Of a stretch of 32,048 bases of DNA, positions 7,889 through 15,537 are shown piece after piece. Position 1 is the stretch's first letter. Every line of letters starts with the position of its first letter. Source of the stretch: a virus. The position numbers and the translations under genes are program-made. The notes beneath the pieces were generated by a model, which saw nothing but the letters and a program-made list of their open reading frames with translations, did not search any database and was not told where the DNA came from. The stretch covers positions 1 through 32,048 of the IMG/VR virus record IMGVR_UViG_3300009177_000085, one strand, 5' to 3'.

Positions 7889-8926
7889 ATGGCAGACAGC
7901 ACGAACCCATTGGACTTTGACCCGCTCATCGGTACCGAGCCCGAACTACTCCCACCAACCGCAGGCCCTACCGACCCCCCACCGAATGCACCTGTGGTCA
8001 CACCGCCCGCGCCCGAGCCGGAGCCTGCCGCTCCAGAACCGGCCACCGATGACGCGGGCGGTCCTGCCGAGGAGGAGGGTGACGTATCGGAGGGTGAGGG
8101 TGGGGTAGAAGCGTCACAGGCTGAAGGGGCGCCCAAGAAAGGCAAGCGCCGCCCGAGCTGGAGTCAGTTGCACGAGATAGAGGAGGCACGGGACCGCGAA
8201 GCGGCGCGTGTGCAAGAACTAGAACGGCGTTTGGCTGAGCACCAGCAGCAGACGCTGGCTGCACAGCAAGCGTTGGGCGGGCAGCAAGGGCAGACGCCGC
8301 AAGGTGTACCCGGCGTCGATCGCCCGTACACGCAAGCCGAGATTCAACAGCTTCAGCAGTACGACCCGACCGAGTACGCACGTGTGGTCGCGGAAGCGGC
8401 GCGCCATGATGCGCAGATCACTCAGCAACAGATGGCGCTCATGCAACAGCAAATGACCGTGCGGTCTCAGATCGACGACTTCCGTAAGGCGACACCGGAT
8501 TATGACGACGCGGTCAAGCATCTCGAAGCGCGCGAGACGGCGCGGCTGAAGGCGGCAGGCATTCCTGACCAGTACATCCAGGGCATGCTCCAAGAACGGG
8601 CCGGCTTATTGATCCGCTCGGCCATGCAGCAGGGCAAGACCGTACCGCAGCTCGCGTACGAGGTAGCGAAGGCTGACGGGTGGGTAGCGCCGAGCGCGCA
8701 GGTGGCACCGGCTGTGGCTCCGGCCCAGGCCGCACAGACACCCGAACAACGGGTGGCCGCGAGCAAGGCCAAGAGCGCGGCGGCAGCCGGGTCAATTGGT
8801 AACATTCCTGGCTCCGCGTCGAGCCGCCCGACTATCACCCGTGAAGATGTCATGGGCATGAGCGAGGCCGAGATGGAAAAGCTTGATAAGGAAAGTCCAG
8901 GCTGGCAGGAGCAAATTTCTGCGTGA
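7889..8926 (+). CDS. Head scaffolding protein
   Basis: This encodes 345 residues with a strong AAGGAGG (7876-7882) before the ATG. The first ~85 residues are Pro/Glu/Ala-rich and disordered ([19 protein letters not shown]). A long Gln/Glu-rich coiled-coil region follows ([20 protein letters not shown] through [16 protein letters not shown]), and the end is Ala-rich with a short helical tail ([20 protein letters not shown]). An acidic disordered head, a coiled coil and a position between portal and major capsid gene are the usual signature of phage scaffolds, which shape the procapsid and are then removed. The assignment rests on architecture and order, not on a specific motif. Confidence 0.8.
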   Translation: MADSTNPLDFDPLIGTEPELLPPTAGPTDPPPNAPVVTPPAPEPEPAAPEPATDDAGGPAEEEGDVSEGEGGVEASQAEGAPKKGKRRPSWSQLHEIEEARDREAARVQELERRLAEHQQQTLAAQQALGGQQGQTPQGVPGVDRPYTQAEIQQLQQYDPTEYARVVAEAARHDAQITQQQMALMQQQMTVRSQIDDFRKATPDYDDAVKHLEARETARLKAAGIPDQYIQGMLQERAGLLIRSAMQQGKTVPQLAYEVAKADGWVAPSAQVAPAVAPAQAAQTPEQRVAASKAKSAAAAGSIGNIPGSASSRPTITREDVMGMSEAEMEKLDKESPGWQEQISA

Positions 8927-8957
8927 CGCACGCGCGCACGCACAGGAGGCATGTGGC

Positions 8958-9569
8958 ATGAAGCGTTGGATCATACTGGTAGGGCTACTCTTGTGCGTGG
9001 GTGTGCGGGCGGGGTGGGCACAGACAGACACACCAACAGATACGCCGACAAACACACCGTCATTCACGGCTACGTTTACACCGACGCGTACGCCGACAAT
9101 GACGGCAACTTCGTCGCCGACGTTTACGCCTACGCGGACGGCGACGAGTACAGCTACGGCAACGCCGACCGGGACGCCGACAGTCACGCAAACACCGACG
9201 CGTACGAGTACTCCGACTCGCACACCGACTGTCACGCAAACACCTACACACACTCTTGGGCCGACACCTATCTGTGGTGGCTTGACCGTGGCCGGGGGTG
9301 CGATCCCGTATGTGAACTGGACCACGCAGCCGGGCGCGGGGACGGTGCTCAGTTATAAGGTGGGACATCATCCATACCGGCTGTCCGCGCTCGTGATGAA
9401 CAGCACAGATGGGTCAACCGAGGTGACCGCGACCGACGCTGCCGGCAACGTGATCGCCGCGACCACGACCACGGTGGCGATCAACTACGACCGTTACGGT
9501 CCGTGCATGACCAGCCTCACATTCTCCGGTGACGGTAACGTCGCGGTGGGCTGGTATGAGACGCCGTAA
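8958..9569 (+). CDS. Secreted-type protein: signal peptide, TP-repeat linker, beta domain
   Basis: This encodes 203 residues. The ATG at 8958 follows AGGAGG (8944-8949). Residues 1-21 form a signal peptide ([19 protein letters not shown] then WAQ). Residues 23-104 are a low-complexity Thr/Pro linker of TPT-, TPTRTPT- and TATPT-like units. The rest is a ~95-residue beta-rich domain with [21 protein letters not shown] and RYGPC, clearly paralogous to the protein ending at base 302. A signal peptide plus an extended TP linker suggests export and surface display. Its place just upstream of the capsid promoter is unusual for such a protein. It could be a surface modifier, exclusion factor or virion decoration; no evidence decides. 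Confidence 0.8.
   Translation: MKRWIILVGLLLCVGVRAGWAQTDTPTDTPTNTPSFTATFTPTRTPTMTATSSPTFTPTRTATSTATATPTGTPTVTQTPTRTSTPTRTPTVTQTPTHTLGPTPICGGLTVAGGAIPYVNWTTQPGAGTVLSYKVGHHPYRLSALVMNSTDGSTEVTATDAAGNVIAATTTTVAINYDRYGPCMTSLTFSGDGNVAVGWYETP
9024..9269 (+). repeat. Thr/Pro-encoding tandem repeat tract
   Basis: Degenerate repeat of ACN-CCN-ACN codons (ACGCCGACG-like units) encoding the TP linker. Within it CCGACnGTCACGCAAACACC occurs twice, 48 bases apart. The tract is long and repetitive enough to support slippage or recombination with the similar tract at about 12458-12544. Confidence 0.8.
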
Positions 9570-9577
9570 AATCGCAC

Positions 9578-9607
9578 TTGACAACGCCGTTCTATTCCTG
9601 ATATACC
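9578..9607 (+). promoter_or_regulatory. Candidate sigma70-type promoter before the capsid gene
   Basis: TTGACA (9578-9583, a perfect -35) and TATACC (9602-9607, four of six matches to TATAAT) are separated by 18 bases. The pair lies in the only large untranslated gap of the plus-strand operon. It would give a leader of roughly 250 bases ahead of the capsid gene, as expected for a gene needing extra transcription. Confidence 0.5.
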
Positions 9608-9632
9608 CCTGCTCGGGTGTTCCTTCGTGTTC

Positions 9633-9684
9633 CGTGCCGGATGGCAGATACGCACTGTCCCCCCTGTACCTGTCATCCGTCACG
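9633..9684 (+). promoter_or_regulatory. Strong hairpin in the capsid mRNA leader
   Basis: CGGATGGCAG (9638-9647) pairs with CTGTCATCCG (9670-9679) over 10 bp with one G-U pair. After a 1x1 mismatch the stem extends by CGTG (9633-9636) with CACG (9681-9684). The loop is 22 nt. It begins ~25 bases after the candidate -10 box, so it would lie at the very 5' end of the transcript. It could stabilise the mRNA or control elongation. There is no U-tract, so it does not look like a terminator. Confidence 0.55.
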
Positions 9685-9821
9685 TTACCCTGGTCACCTG
9701 TTGGGCTTTGGCAGACAGCCTTCGGCAACACGTAAACCAACTGCCCGTCGAAGATAGCAGACGCTAAACGCCATCCCCTCACCTCCGGTCCTTCGGTGGC
9801 AAGTAAGGACTCTCACATTGA

Positions 9822-9843
9822 GCCTCGCTCTTGTGATCGAGGC
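9822..9843 (+). promoter_or_regulatory. Short hairpin just before the capsid ribosome binding site
   Basis: GCCTCG (9822-9827) pairs with CGAGGC (9838-9843) around a 10-nt loop, ending seven bases before AAGGAGG (9850-9856). It leaves the ribosome binding site exposed and may protect or present it. Confidence 0.4.
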
Positions 9844-9863
9844 CAGGACAAGGAGGTAGACCT

Positions 9864-11054
9864 GTGGCTGATTGGAGCTATGGGGTAAATGATGCGGCAA
9901 CGGTGAAGCTGTACTCGCACCGTCTGTTTGCTCAGACCATTCAAAGCACCGCCTGTTACAAACTTGCCATGATCGCGCCTTCGCGCGAATCGCCGGACAA
10001 CATCGTCCAGATCATGGACGAGACCATGCGAACCGAGGGTGACACGGTCAAGTACGACCTGATCGCCAAGCTCCAGGCACCGGGCGTGATCGGCGACAAT
10101 ACGCTGGCCGGCCAGGAGGAATCGCTCAAGACGTACCAGGATCAGCTGGTGATCAACCAGCTCCGTAACGCGGTCCTGCCGTATGGTGCGATGAGCCAAC
10201 AGCGCGTGCCGTTCAGCATGCGCGACCAGGCCAAGATGCGTCTGGCCGACTGGTGGGCAGAGCGGTTGGACGTTTCGCTGCTGAACCAGCTGACCGGCAA
10301 CACGACCGGCACGTTCGTGCAGGCCACGCCGTACTCGACCAAGTACACCGGCATGAACAGCCCCCTGCTCCCCGATGTTGACCACGTCATGTTCGCCAAC
10401 GGGCGAAGCTGTGAGGTGAACGGGAACAGTTCATACGCGAACAACGGCAGCACGGCGAACCCGCTGCAAACCGGTGACGTGTTCACGGTCGATCTGATCG
10501 ACAACATCGTCGCCATCGCCCACACGCTGGCCATGCCGATCAAGCCGATCCGGTTGAAGGGCATGGAAGTGTTCGGGGTGATGTTCCTGCACCCGCTCCA
10601 GATCAAGAGCCTGCGCAAGAACTTCAGCCAAGGCCAGTGGGGCGACATCCAGTTGGCCGCGCTCAAGGGAGGCCAGATCAGCGGCAACCCGATCTTCACC
10701 GGGGCCATTGGCATGTACAACAACGTGGTCATCCACGAGGACAACCGCGTTCCGTACAGCGACCCGAGCGTCGAGCTGACCGCGACAGGCGAGATTCGAT
10801 ACAACAGCCTGAGTGCCACGGTCGGCACCGCGACCAACGTGGCTCGCGGCGTGTTCTGCGGCGCGCAGTCTGCGTGCTTGGCCTTCGGTCGAGCCTACGG
10901 GATCGACATGAAGATGCGCTGGTTCGAGGAACTACTCGACGGCGGCAACCAACTCCGTATCACTGCGGGTATGATTCTCGGCATGAAGAAGACCCGCTTC
11001 AACAGCGCCGACTACGCCACCATCACGGTGTCGAGTTACGAGCCCAACGCGTAA
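9864..11054 (+). CDS. Major capsid protein (N4-gp56 family)
   Basis: This encodes 396 residues from a GTG at 9864, seven bases after AAGGAGG. The N-terminal third matches the N4-gp56 capsid family in pattern: the protein opens at the arm/E-loop region, then LKTYQDQLVINQLRNAV, MSQQRVPFSMRDQAKMRLADWWAERLDVSLLNQLTG, and a later IRLKGMEVFGVMFLHPLQIKSLR followed by GNPIFTGAIGMYNNVVIHED, typical of the P- and A-domain strands of HK97-fold shells. The length fits the family. The gene follows the scaffold (with one secreted-protein gene between) and has its own candidate promoter and structured leader. It should be the most abundant virion protein. Confidence 0.92.
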   Translation: MADWSYGVNDAATVKLYSHRLFAQTIQSTACYKLAMIAPSRESPDNIVQIMDETMRTEGDTVKYDLIAKLQAPGVIGDNTLAGQEESLKTYQDQLVINQLRNAVLPYGAMSQQRVPFSMRDQAKMRLADWWAERLDVSLLNQLTGNTTGTFVQATPYSTKYTGMNSPLLPDVDHVMFANGRSCEVNGNSSYANNGSTANPLQTGDVFTVDLIDNIVAIAHTLAMPIKPIRLKGMEVFGVMFLHPLQIKSLRKNFSQGQWGDIQLAALKGGQISGNPIFTGAIGMYNNVVIHEDNRVPYSDPSVELTATGEIRYNSLSATVGTATNVARGVFCGAQSACLAFGRAYGIDMKMRWFEELLDGGNQLRITAGMILGMKKTRFNSADYATITVSSYEPNA

Positions 11055-11068
11055 GGAGGGAATGAACA

Positions 11069-11530
11069 ATGGCGACCTATGAGACTGCTGGTTTCGACGC
11101 CAACCCGCCTTTGACGGGCTCTGGCGAACCGAGCGATGTGACCGCGAGCTTCTTGGTCACGCTCACTGCCGTAACCCTGAACGCAGCCGACGTGCTGCGG
11201 CTGGCGAAAATCCCGCTCGGGGCTCAGGTGCTCGACTGGTACCTGGACCTGGAAAGCCTGTCCGCGACTGCGGGCGAGCTGGGAGATACGGGCCAGGATA
11301 ACGGGAACGGTACCACGGTAGCTGCTGATCCAGACCGCTTCTGTGCAAGCGACGGGGTCGGGACCGGGCTCAACAGTGTGTACAGCGACGGCGTGGCCGG
11401 CGCAGTACCGTTCAACTACACCGTGTCCGATAGCGAGCTGGTGCTCACCGTGACGACCGGGAGCGGTGGGGCTGTGACCGGCACCGTGCGTGGCTGGGTC
11501 CGGTACAACATGCTGGCCCCGGCGTTCTAA
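11069..11530 (+). CDS. Probable head decoration or stabilising protein
   Basis: This encodes 153 residues; an AAGGAGG site ends about ten bases before the ATG. The sequence is rich in Thr, Val, Gly and Asp with alternating hydrophobics (ASFLVTLTAVTLNAADVLRL, LVLTVTTGSGGAVTGTVRGW), pointing to an all-beta fold. Genes of this type directly after the capsid gene often encode capsid-surface or virion structural proteins. That assignment comes from position and composition; no specific family is recognised. It has no signal peptide and only one Cys. Confidence 0.7.
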   Translation: MATYETAGFDANPPLTGSGEPSDVTASFLVTLTAVTLNAADVLRLAKIPLGAQVLDWYLDLESLSATAGELGDTGQDNGNGTTVAADPDRFCASDGVGTGLNSVYSDGVAGAVPFNYTVSDSELVLTVTTGSGGAVTGTVRGWVRYNMLAPAF

Positions 11531-11548
11531 GGAAAAGGAGGAACAACA

Positions 11549-11749
11549 ATGGCCATGAAGAAAGGACAAAAGGGGTGGCCGGGCGGTGAGATGCCGACCG
11601 GTCTTGGCCCTGGCAATGACGGGTTCATCAAGGTGCAGTCGCACACGGGCGCGATTCAAGATGCCCCTGAAGGCTACACTGAGCAAGTTGGGCGAGAGGA
11701 AACTCTCGGCGACGAGCTGGTGACCGCTGGTCGAGGACGAGGCAAGTAA
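11549..11749 (+). CDS. Small Gly-rich head-region protein
   Basis: This encodes 66 residues (MAMKKGQKGWPGGEMPTG...). AAAAGGAGG precedes the ATG at 11549; a second in-frame ATG at 11555 is possible. It is Gly-rich, with a basic N-terminus and C-terminus and an acidic middle, and is probably flexible. No domain is recognised. It lies between two other small head-region genes with short spacers, so it is likely a minor structural or assembly protein. Confidence 0.7.
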   Translation: MAMKKGQKGWPGGEMPTGLGPGNDGFIKVQSHTGAIQDAPEGYTEQVGREETLGDELVTAGRGRGK

Positions 11750-11754
11750 GCCCG

Positions 11755-12096
11755 ATGGCTGGCGACGAACAATCGCCTGACCGGGGCTGGCCGACAAGCA
11801 GCCCGCAGCACGGGGCGGACAGGTACGAGTATCCGTCCAGTACTGCGGAGGCTGATCGTGTACTTGAACGGGCGTATCAGGAGCTGCTCGCGCAGCGCAT
11901 GAGTGACACGTGTTACACGATACAGAAGCAAATTTGCGAGAAGGCGAAGTACAATGACGGGTCGCCGATGGGGCGAGGCAGCAACTGGGACGCGCCGAAG
12001 CCGGTGAAGCGGGACATGGAGAATGATCCATTCCGCACGGCCACGCCTGCGCCCAAGCCCGTGCCCGCTGCGCGAACCAAGACACCAAACAGATAA
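11755..12096 (+). CDS. Small head-region protein of unknown function
   Basis: This encodes 113 residues starting MAGDEQSPDRGWPTSSPQHG. The middle is helical (STAEADRVLERAYQELLAQR) with two Cys (DTCYTIQKQIC); both ends are Pro-rich and disordered. The ATG lies five bases after the preceding stop, with GAGGACGAGG-like purines upstream. No family is recognised. It is co-oriented and tightly packed with its neighbours, so a minor head protein is likely. Confidence 0.65.
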   Translation: MAGDEQSPDRGWPTSSPQHGADRYEYPSSTAEADRVLERAYQELLAQRMSDTCYTIQKQICEKAKYNDGSPMGRGSNWDAPKPVKRDMENDPFRTATPAPKPVPAARTKTPNR

Positions 12097-12109
12097 GGAG
12101 ACCGAACCA

Positions 12110-12199
12110 ATGGCAAGACTCAAAAAGCTGGCGAAGAAGGCAGTGAAGAAAGACATCAAGAAGGCCGTCAAGGGCAAGACGCCGAAGGGCATGCATTAG
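12110..12199 (+). CDS. 29-residue Lys-rich amphipathic peptide
   Basis: A very short gene: ATG 12110, TAG 12197-12199, with AAGGAG (12095-12100) nine bases upstream. The peptide begins MARLKKLAKKAVKKDIKKAV. KK pairs recur every four residues (5-6, 9-10, 13-14, 17-18) with Leu/Ala/Val/Ile between them, so it would form an amphipathic helix with net charge near +11. Such a peptide could bind packaged DNA, as the small core peptide of adenoviruses does, or act on membranes; both are inference. The ribosome binding site and the tight spacing on both sides (14 and 9 bases) argue that it is real. Confidence 0.65.
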   Translation: MARLKKLAKKAVKKDIKKAVKGKTPKGMH

Positions 12200-12208
12200 G
12201 AGGCTATG

Positions 12209-12547
12209 ATGCTGCGAGCACTGCTCATTGCAGTGGCGCTGGCCCTGGCCAGCGGCCAGGCATACGCGCTGCCGGACTGCGCGCCGGTCAGCTCCGATTT
12301 TCAACAGGCCACGTCGTACCAGAGCACGCAATGTGCGACGACCATTTTCGGGCCGACGGCAGACAAGTGTACACTGAGTGTGATCCAGGGTGACCTGGTG
12401 TACCAGTGCGGTACCGGGACGCGGTACCAGGTGCCGATGGTCACGTGGGGCGCGCACACGCCCACGACTACGCCTACGAGTACGCCGACATCTACGCCGA
12501 CGCGCACTCGTACGCCGACCCAATCACCCACACGGACGCCAACCTAA
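12209..12547 (+). CDS. Secreted-type protein ending in a TP-repeat tail
   Basis: This encodes 112 residues. The ATG at 12209 is five bases from AGGAGG (12198-12203); the ATG at 12206 is too close. Residues 1-21 are a signal peptide (MLRALLIAVALALASGQAYA). The mature part begins LPDCAPVSSDF and has four Cys that could form disulfides. From about residue 84 the protein is only Thr/Pro repeats (TPTTTPTSTPTSTPTRTRTP...) and then stops. Unlike the proteins at 1-302 and 8958-9569, no beta domain follows the linker. It is either a truncated relative or a different head domain on the same type of stalk. Confidence 0.75.
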   Translation: MLRALLIAVALALASGQAYALPDCAPVSSDFQQATSYQSTQCATTIFGPTADKCTLSVIQGDLVYQCGTGTRYQVPMVTWGAHTPTTTPTSTPTSTPTRTRTPTQSPTRTPT

Positions 12548-12590
12548 GCGCGTGGCCCATGTCAGTTCAAGGAAACGGGGCAGGTCAATC

Positions 12591-12767
12591 GTGCCTGCCC
12601 CCAGTCCTTGGCGCATGCTCGCCGCGTTGCAGCGGCAACGGCGCACGAGAAAGCGGGCGCGCGTAGGAAAACGGGAACCGGTGGTGTGCGTGGTCAAGAC
12701 CATACGCGAGTTGTGTGAGGAGCTGGAGCCGGAGATGGCAGGGCGGGCCGAATCTGCCGAGTGCTGA
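12591..12767 (+). CDS. Possible small basic protein (uncertain)
   Basis: A 58-residue frame from a GTG at 12591 to TGA 12765-12767, with GGGGCAGG (12577-12584) six bases upstream. The first half is strongly basic (LQRQRRTRKRARVGKREPV); the second is an acidic helix (IRELCEELEPEMAGRAES). It fills most of the gap between the secreted protein and the connector gene and ends seven bases before the next ATG, which fits operon spacing. It has no recognisable relatives, and an alternative ATG at 12615 has no ribosome binding site. Confidence 0.4.
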   Translation: MPAPSPWRMLAALQRQRRTRKRARVGKREPVVCVVKTIRELCEELEPEMAGRAESAEC

Positions 12768-12773
12768 TGACCA

Positions 12774-13391
12774 ATGGCAGTCACGACATACGGAGACTTG
12801 GTTCAGGTCATAGCGACGGATGTCAACCGCGAAGACCTGACTGACGAAATCATCGACTACACCCAAAGTTTGATCCGCAAGTATCAACGGGACTTCTTCT
12901 ACAACTCGCCTACACAAGAAATCGTAACCCTCACAGCCGGCACCAACACCTACCCGCTGCCCGACGATCTGGTCAACATTGACTACATGCGTTTGGATTA
13001 CGCGAACGTGTGGCAGTGGATGCCCGAGGTCACGTTCGAGCGCATCCTGCACATGGACGTGGACATCCCGTCTGTGCGCTCGGTGCCCTCTTGCTACGCG
13101 ATCTTCGATTCCAAGTTCCGCATCTACCAGACGCCGGACCAGGACTACGATGTCGAGATCACTGGCAACGGGAAGATACCCATCCCCGCCGACAGTGACA
13201 CGAGCAACTTCTGGACAACCCAGGCGAGTGACCTGATACGCTTTGCTACTGAGGCCCAGCTGTACGCCGTGCGGATTAAGGACGACGCGAGCGCACAGCG
13301 GTGCTTGATCGCCGCCGAGCAGCACAGGCTGAGCCTCATGCGCGAGACCCAGGAACGAGCGACCATGCGATTGATCCGTGCGTGGTGGTAA
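12774..13391 (+). CDS. Head-tail adaptor (connector) protein
   Basis: This encodes 205 residues. The pattern fits phage adaptor proteins that bind under the portal: an N-terminal helical part (YGDLVQVIATDVNREDLTDE, then IIDYTQSLIRKYQRDFF), a beta hairpin part with TAGTNTYPLPDDLVNIDYMR and FRIYQTPDQDYDVEITG, and a C-terminal helical bundle ending in an Arg/Trp tail (ERATMRLIRAWW). The TYPLPDD...I signature is common in such adaptors. It directly precedes the stopper-like gene. The ribosome binding site is weak, so translation may depend on coupling with the gene upstream. Confidence 0.8.
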   Translation: MAVTTYGDLVQVIATDVNREDLTDEIIDYTQSLIRKYQRDFFYNSPTQEIVTLTAGTNTYPLPDDLVNIDYMRLDYANVWQWMPEVTFERILHMDVDIPSVRSVPSCYAIFDSKFRIYQTPDQDYDVEITGNGKIPIPADSDTSNFWTTQASDLIRFATEAQLYAVRIKDDASAQRCLIAAEQHRLSLMRETQERATMRLIRAWW

Positions 13392-13394
13392 GCC

Positions 13395-14939
13395 ATGTAC
13401 GCGCGCCCGATTCAGCTACTTGACTTCTGCCCTGACGCGGACGACCGCACGCCGGGCATGATCAAAGACATGGACGGCTTTGTAGGAACTGTGGCCGGCC
13501 TGCGTACCGTACCCTCGTTCGTCCCCGTCGCCTCGTTGCCCCTCCCCAGCCTGGGCAGCTACACCGCCACCATGCCCTCCGGCGACCAGTTCACCGTGGC
13601 CGGCACACAGGACCACCTGTACAAACTGATGGGCACGAGCTGGATTCCGTTCGACAGCGGGCAGACGTTCAACACCGGCTCGCGGTGGCGGTTCACCACG
13701 TTTGGTGTGGATGTGCTAGCGGTGAACGGGAGCGATCCGCCGCAGGTGAGTAGTAACGAGTTGCCGTTTGTGCCGCTCGCCACGCACAAGCCCAACCCGT
13801 CCTACGCGGACCCGCCGATCAGCAGCATCGTGGAGACCGCAAACCCTGGCGTGTTCCTGATCCTGCCCCGGTCGGATCAGTATTATTTCAGCGGCATCAG
13901 CGATGCGATCTGGACCGTGGGCACGCCAGCAGCGATTGCGACTGAGACGGTGACCGCGCGCTTGCAAGCGACGCAGGGACCGATCACTGCGTTCCACCGG
14001 ATCAGGGGTGGCGTAGTCGCGTACAAGACCAACAGCATGTACTTCGGCCAGTTCACCGGTCCACCGTTCTTCTGGCAGTTCACGGCGATCAGCGAGAACG
14101 TGGGCACGCTGACGAACGAGATGGTCATCAACGCCGCCGATGTGCACCTGTTCCTGGCCAACGATGATTTCTACATGTTCGACGGCAGTACGTTGCAGCG
14201 GATACCGAACCAGGTGAAGGGGTGGTTCTTCTCGCACGTGAACCCGGCTTACCTCGACCGCACGCTCGGTGGGTGGGATGCGCCGAACAGCTTGGCGATC
14301 TGGTACTTCAGCTCGCTCGAGGCTGACCCGCCCGGCGCGCTCGACCAGATGCTCATGTGGAACATGCGCACGGGCAAGTGGACGAAGGCGAGGCCGCGCA
14401 CGAGTGACGGTGTACCATTTAATGTACAGGACGTGGTGCAGCCGAACTCGGTGATTGATAACAGCCTGACGTACCGGACGTTCGGCGAGCTGTTCGACCG
14501 CTACAGCGACATTCCCGACATCACCTACGCGAACGACCTATTCGGCGGCCCGTTCAACGAAGTGCCCGGCGTGTTCAACGGGGGCAACGGGCTCATGCTG
14601 CGTAATGGGCCGAGCGTGGGTGGGACGTTGTTGAGCGGGGAAATAGGAGATGGATTCTCGTATTTCCAAATCAGCCGGCTCAGGCCCATCTTTGAGCAGT
14701 GGCCGGCAGATAATGCGGGGCATATCCAAACGTATCGTCGCCGAATTTTTGGCTTTCCTATACCAGATACCAACCCCTTTCGGTTACCATTCCTTGGCCA
14801 ACAAGCGTGGTTGACTAAGAGAGACGGCTGTTTCAATTTTATTGTGACTGCACGTTCACATCAGTGGCGCATGAGTTTTAGTGCGTTAACCGAAATTACG
14901 TCATGGTCGTTAGACATGACCGAGGTCGGTACTGAGTGA
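13395..14939 (+). CDS. Head-closure/stopper-like protein (P22 gp10-type, beta-propeller-like)
   Basis: This encodes 514 residues, starting three bases after the adaptor stop. Repeated short beta units with Gly-rich turns run through it (HLYKLMGTSWIPFDSG, SRWRFTTFGVDVLAVNGSDP, RIRGGVVAYKTNSMYFGQF, ADVHLFLANDDFYMFDGST), and LAIWYFSS with MLMWNMRTGKWTKA. These resemble the propeller-like DNA-stabilisation proteins of P22-type podoviruses that plug the portal after packaging. The last ~100 codons (from about 14640) use noticeably more A/T-ending codons than the rest. The last 30 bases overlap the antisense endonuclease gene. Confidence 0.75.
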   Translation: MYARPIQLLDFCPDADDRTPGMIKDMDGFVGTVAGLRTVPSFVPVASLPLPSLGSYTATMPSGDQFTVAGTQDHLYKLMGTSWIPFDSGQTFNTGSRWRFTTFGVDVLAVNGSDPPQVSSNELPFVPLATHKPNPSYADPPISSIVETANPGVFLILPRSDQYYFSGISDAIWTVGTPAAIATETVTARLQATQGPITAFHRIRGGVVAYKTNSMYFGQFTGPPFFWQFTAISENVGTLTNEMVINAADVHLFLANDDFYMFDGSTLQRIPNQVKGWFFSHVNPAYLDRTLGGWDAPNSLAIWYFSSLEADPPGALDQMLMWNMRTGKWTKARPRTSDGVPFNVQDVVQPNSVIDNSLTYRTFGELFDRYSDIPDITYANDLFGGPFNEVPGVFNGGNGLMLRNGPSVGGTLLSGEIGDGFSYFQISRLRPIFEQWPADNAGHIQTYRRRIFGFPIPDTNPFRLPFLGQQAWLTKRDGCFNFIVTARSHQWRMSFSALTEITSWSLDMTEVGTE

Positions 14940-15479
14940 CCGCCATGTTTTACCGCGTACGGCAGCGTGTAATGTGGCTATGGACACATTATAGGCAGCG
15001 GCTAAATCTACGAGCCTGTACTGTCCTGTTGCATACAGATGTTTTGCTTCGAGTACAGAAGCTCGCGTTAGTTTGGCGGAATGGTGTTGCTCCCCTCGTG
15101 GGTAGCGTTCGGGGTACAGACGACTTGGGTTTTTGTCACCGACCATAGTATGGCCATCTTTAATTTTGTCGCGCATGTTTTCGAGATGAGTACCAGCGCG
15201 TAGATGTACGGGGTTCACACACGAAGGATTCGCGCATGAATGCAATACGTACAACGGTGCGTGTGGCCAATGTCCAGTAGCCAAATAAAACGACCAACGA
15301 TGGGCGAGGATCTTACGGCGCTTTGTATGCGGTATACCGAGACGAAAGAACCCGTAGCCATTCTTGCGGCGGTATCCTTGCCATTCCCAACAACCGGTCT
15401 CGACAGGCTTCACGTGTCCCCAAAAGTTGATAGCGACTCGCGGTGTGACGTTAGGTACGCTAGCAGCGTCTATAGGCAT
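14910..15479 (-). CDS. HNH_3-type homing endonuclease, antisense to the structural operon
   Basis: This encodes 189 residues on the minus strand. GGAGGT, read on that strand, lies 8 bases before its ATG. The core matches HNH_3 endonucleases: an N-terminal part with FWGHVKPVETGCWEWQGY and ILAHRWSFYLATG, then VLHSCANPSCVNPVHLRAGT and HLENMRD, which hold the His and Cys residues of the metal site. The C-terminus has SAKLTRASVLEAKHLYATG followed by a helix-turn-helix (LAAAYNVSIATLHAAVRG), a typical target-binding module. It lies between the stopper-like gene and the 668-residue virion gene, overlapping the former by 30 bases. Base composition is lower in GC than in the flanks. It is probably mobile and not needed for virion assembly. 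Confidence 0.92.
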   Translation of the reverse strand: MPIDAASVPNVTPRVAINFWGHVKPVETGCWEWQGYRRKNGYGFFRLGIPHTKRRKILAHRWSFYLATGHWPHAPLYVLHSCANPSCVNPVHLRAGTHLENMRDKIKDGHTMVGDKNPSRLYPERYPRGEQHHSAKLTRASVLEAKHLYATGQYRLVDLAAAYNVSIATLHAAVRGKTWRSLSTDLGHV

Positions 15480-15519
15480 GTTTGCCGACCTCCGTTCGGC
15501 TTCGTGACTAGATGTGATG

Positions 15520-15537
15520 GGGGAGTTGATGCTCCCC
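15520..15537. promoter_or_regulatory. GC-rich hairpin between the endonuclease and the next virion gene
   Basis: GGGGAG (15520-15525) pairs with CTCCCC (15532-15537) around the 6-nt loop TTGATG. There is no U-tract in either direction. It may be a leftover terminator, an insulating stem next to the divergent starts, or part of the insertion border. Confidence 0.4.

Noticed and set aside
9024-9269. Repetitive DNA that could be taken for a CRISPR array
   Set aside because: The repeats are short, degenerate, in codon phase and without spacers; they encode the Thr/Pro linker.
8792-9325. Minus-strand frame with long Val/Gly repeats
   Set aside because: It is the antisense reading of the TP-repeat codons; the repeat pattern is a mirror of the real protein.
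9641-9757. Small plus-strand frame of 38 residues with three Cys (MADTHCPPCTCHP...)
   Set aside because: It has no ribosome binding site, lies across the strong leader hairpin, and its end is unstructured and Arg-rich; more likely a chance frame.
9414-9782. Minus-strand frame of 122 residues opposite the TP-protein end and capsid leader
   Set aside because: It runs antisense to a well-supported domain and leader, has no ribosome binding site and no recognisable domain.
11036-12523. 495-residue minus-strand frame across several small head genes
   Set aside because: It covers genes with good ribosome binding sites and tight spacing, is Arg/Cys/Ser-rich as GC-rich shadow frames are, and shows no domain.
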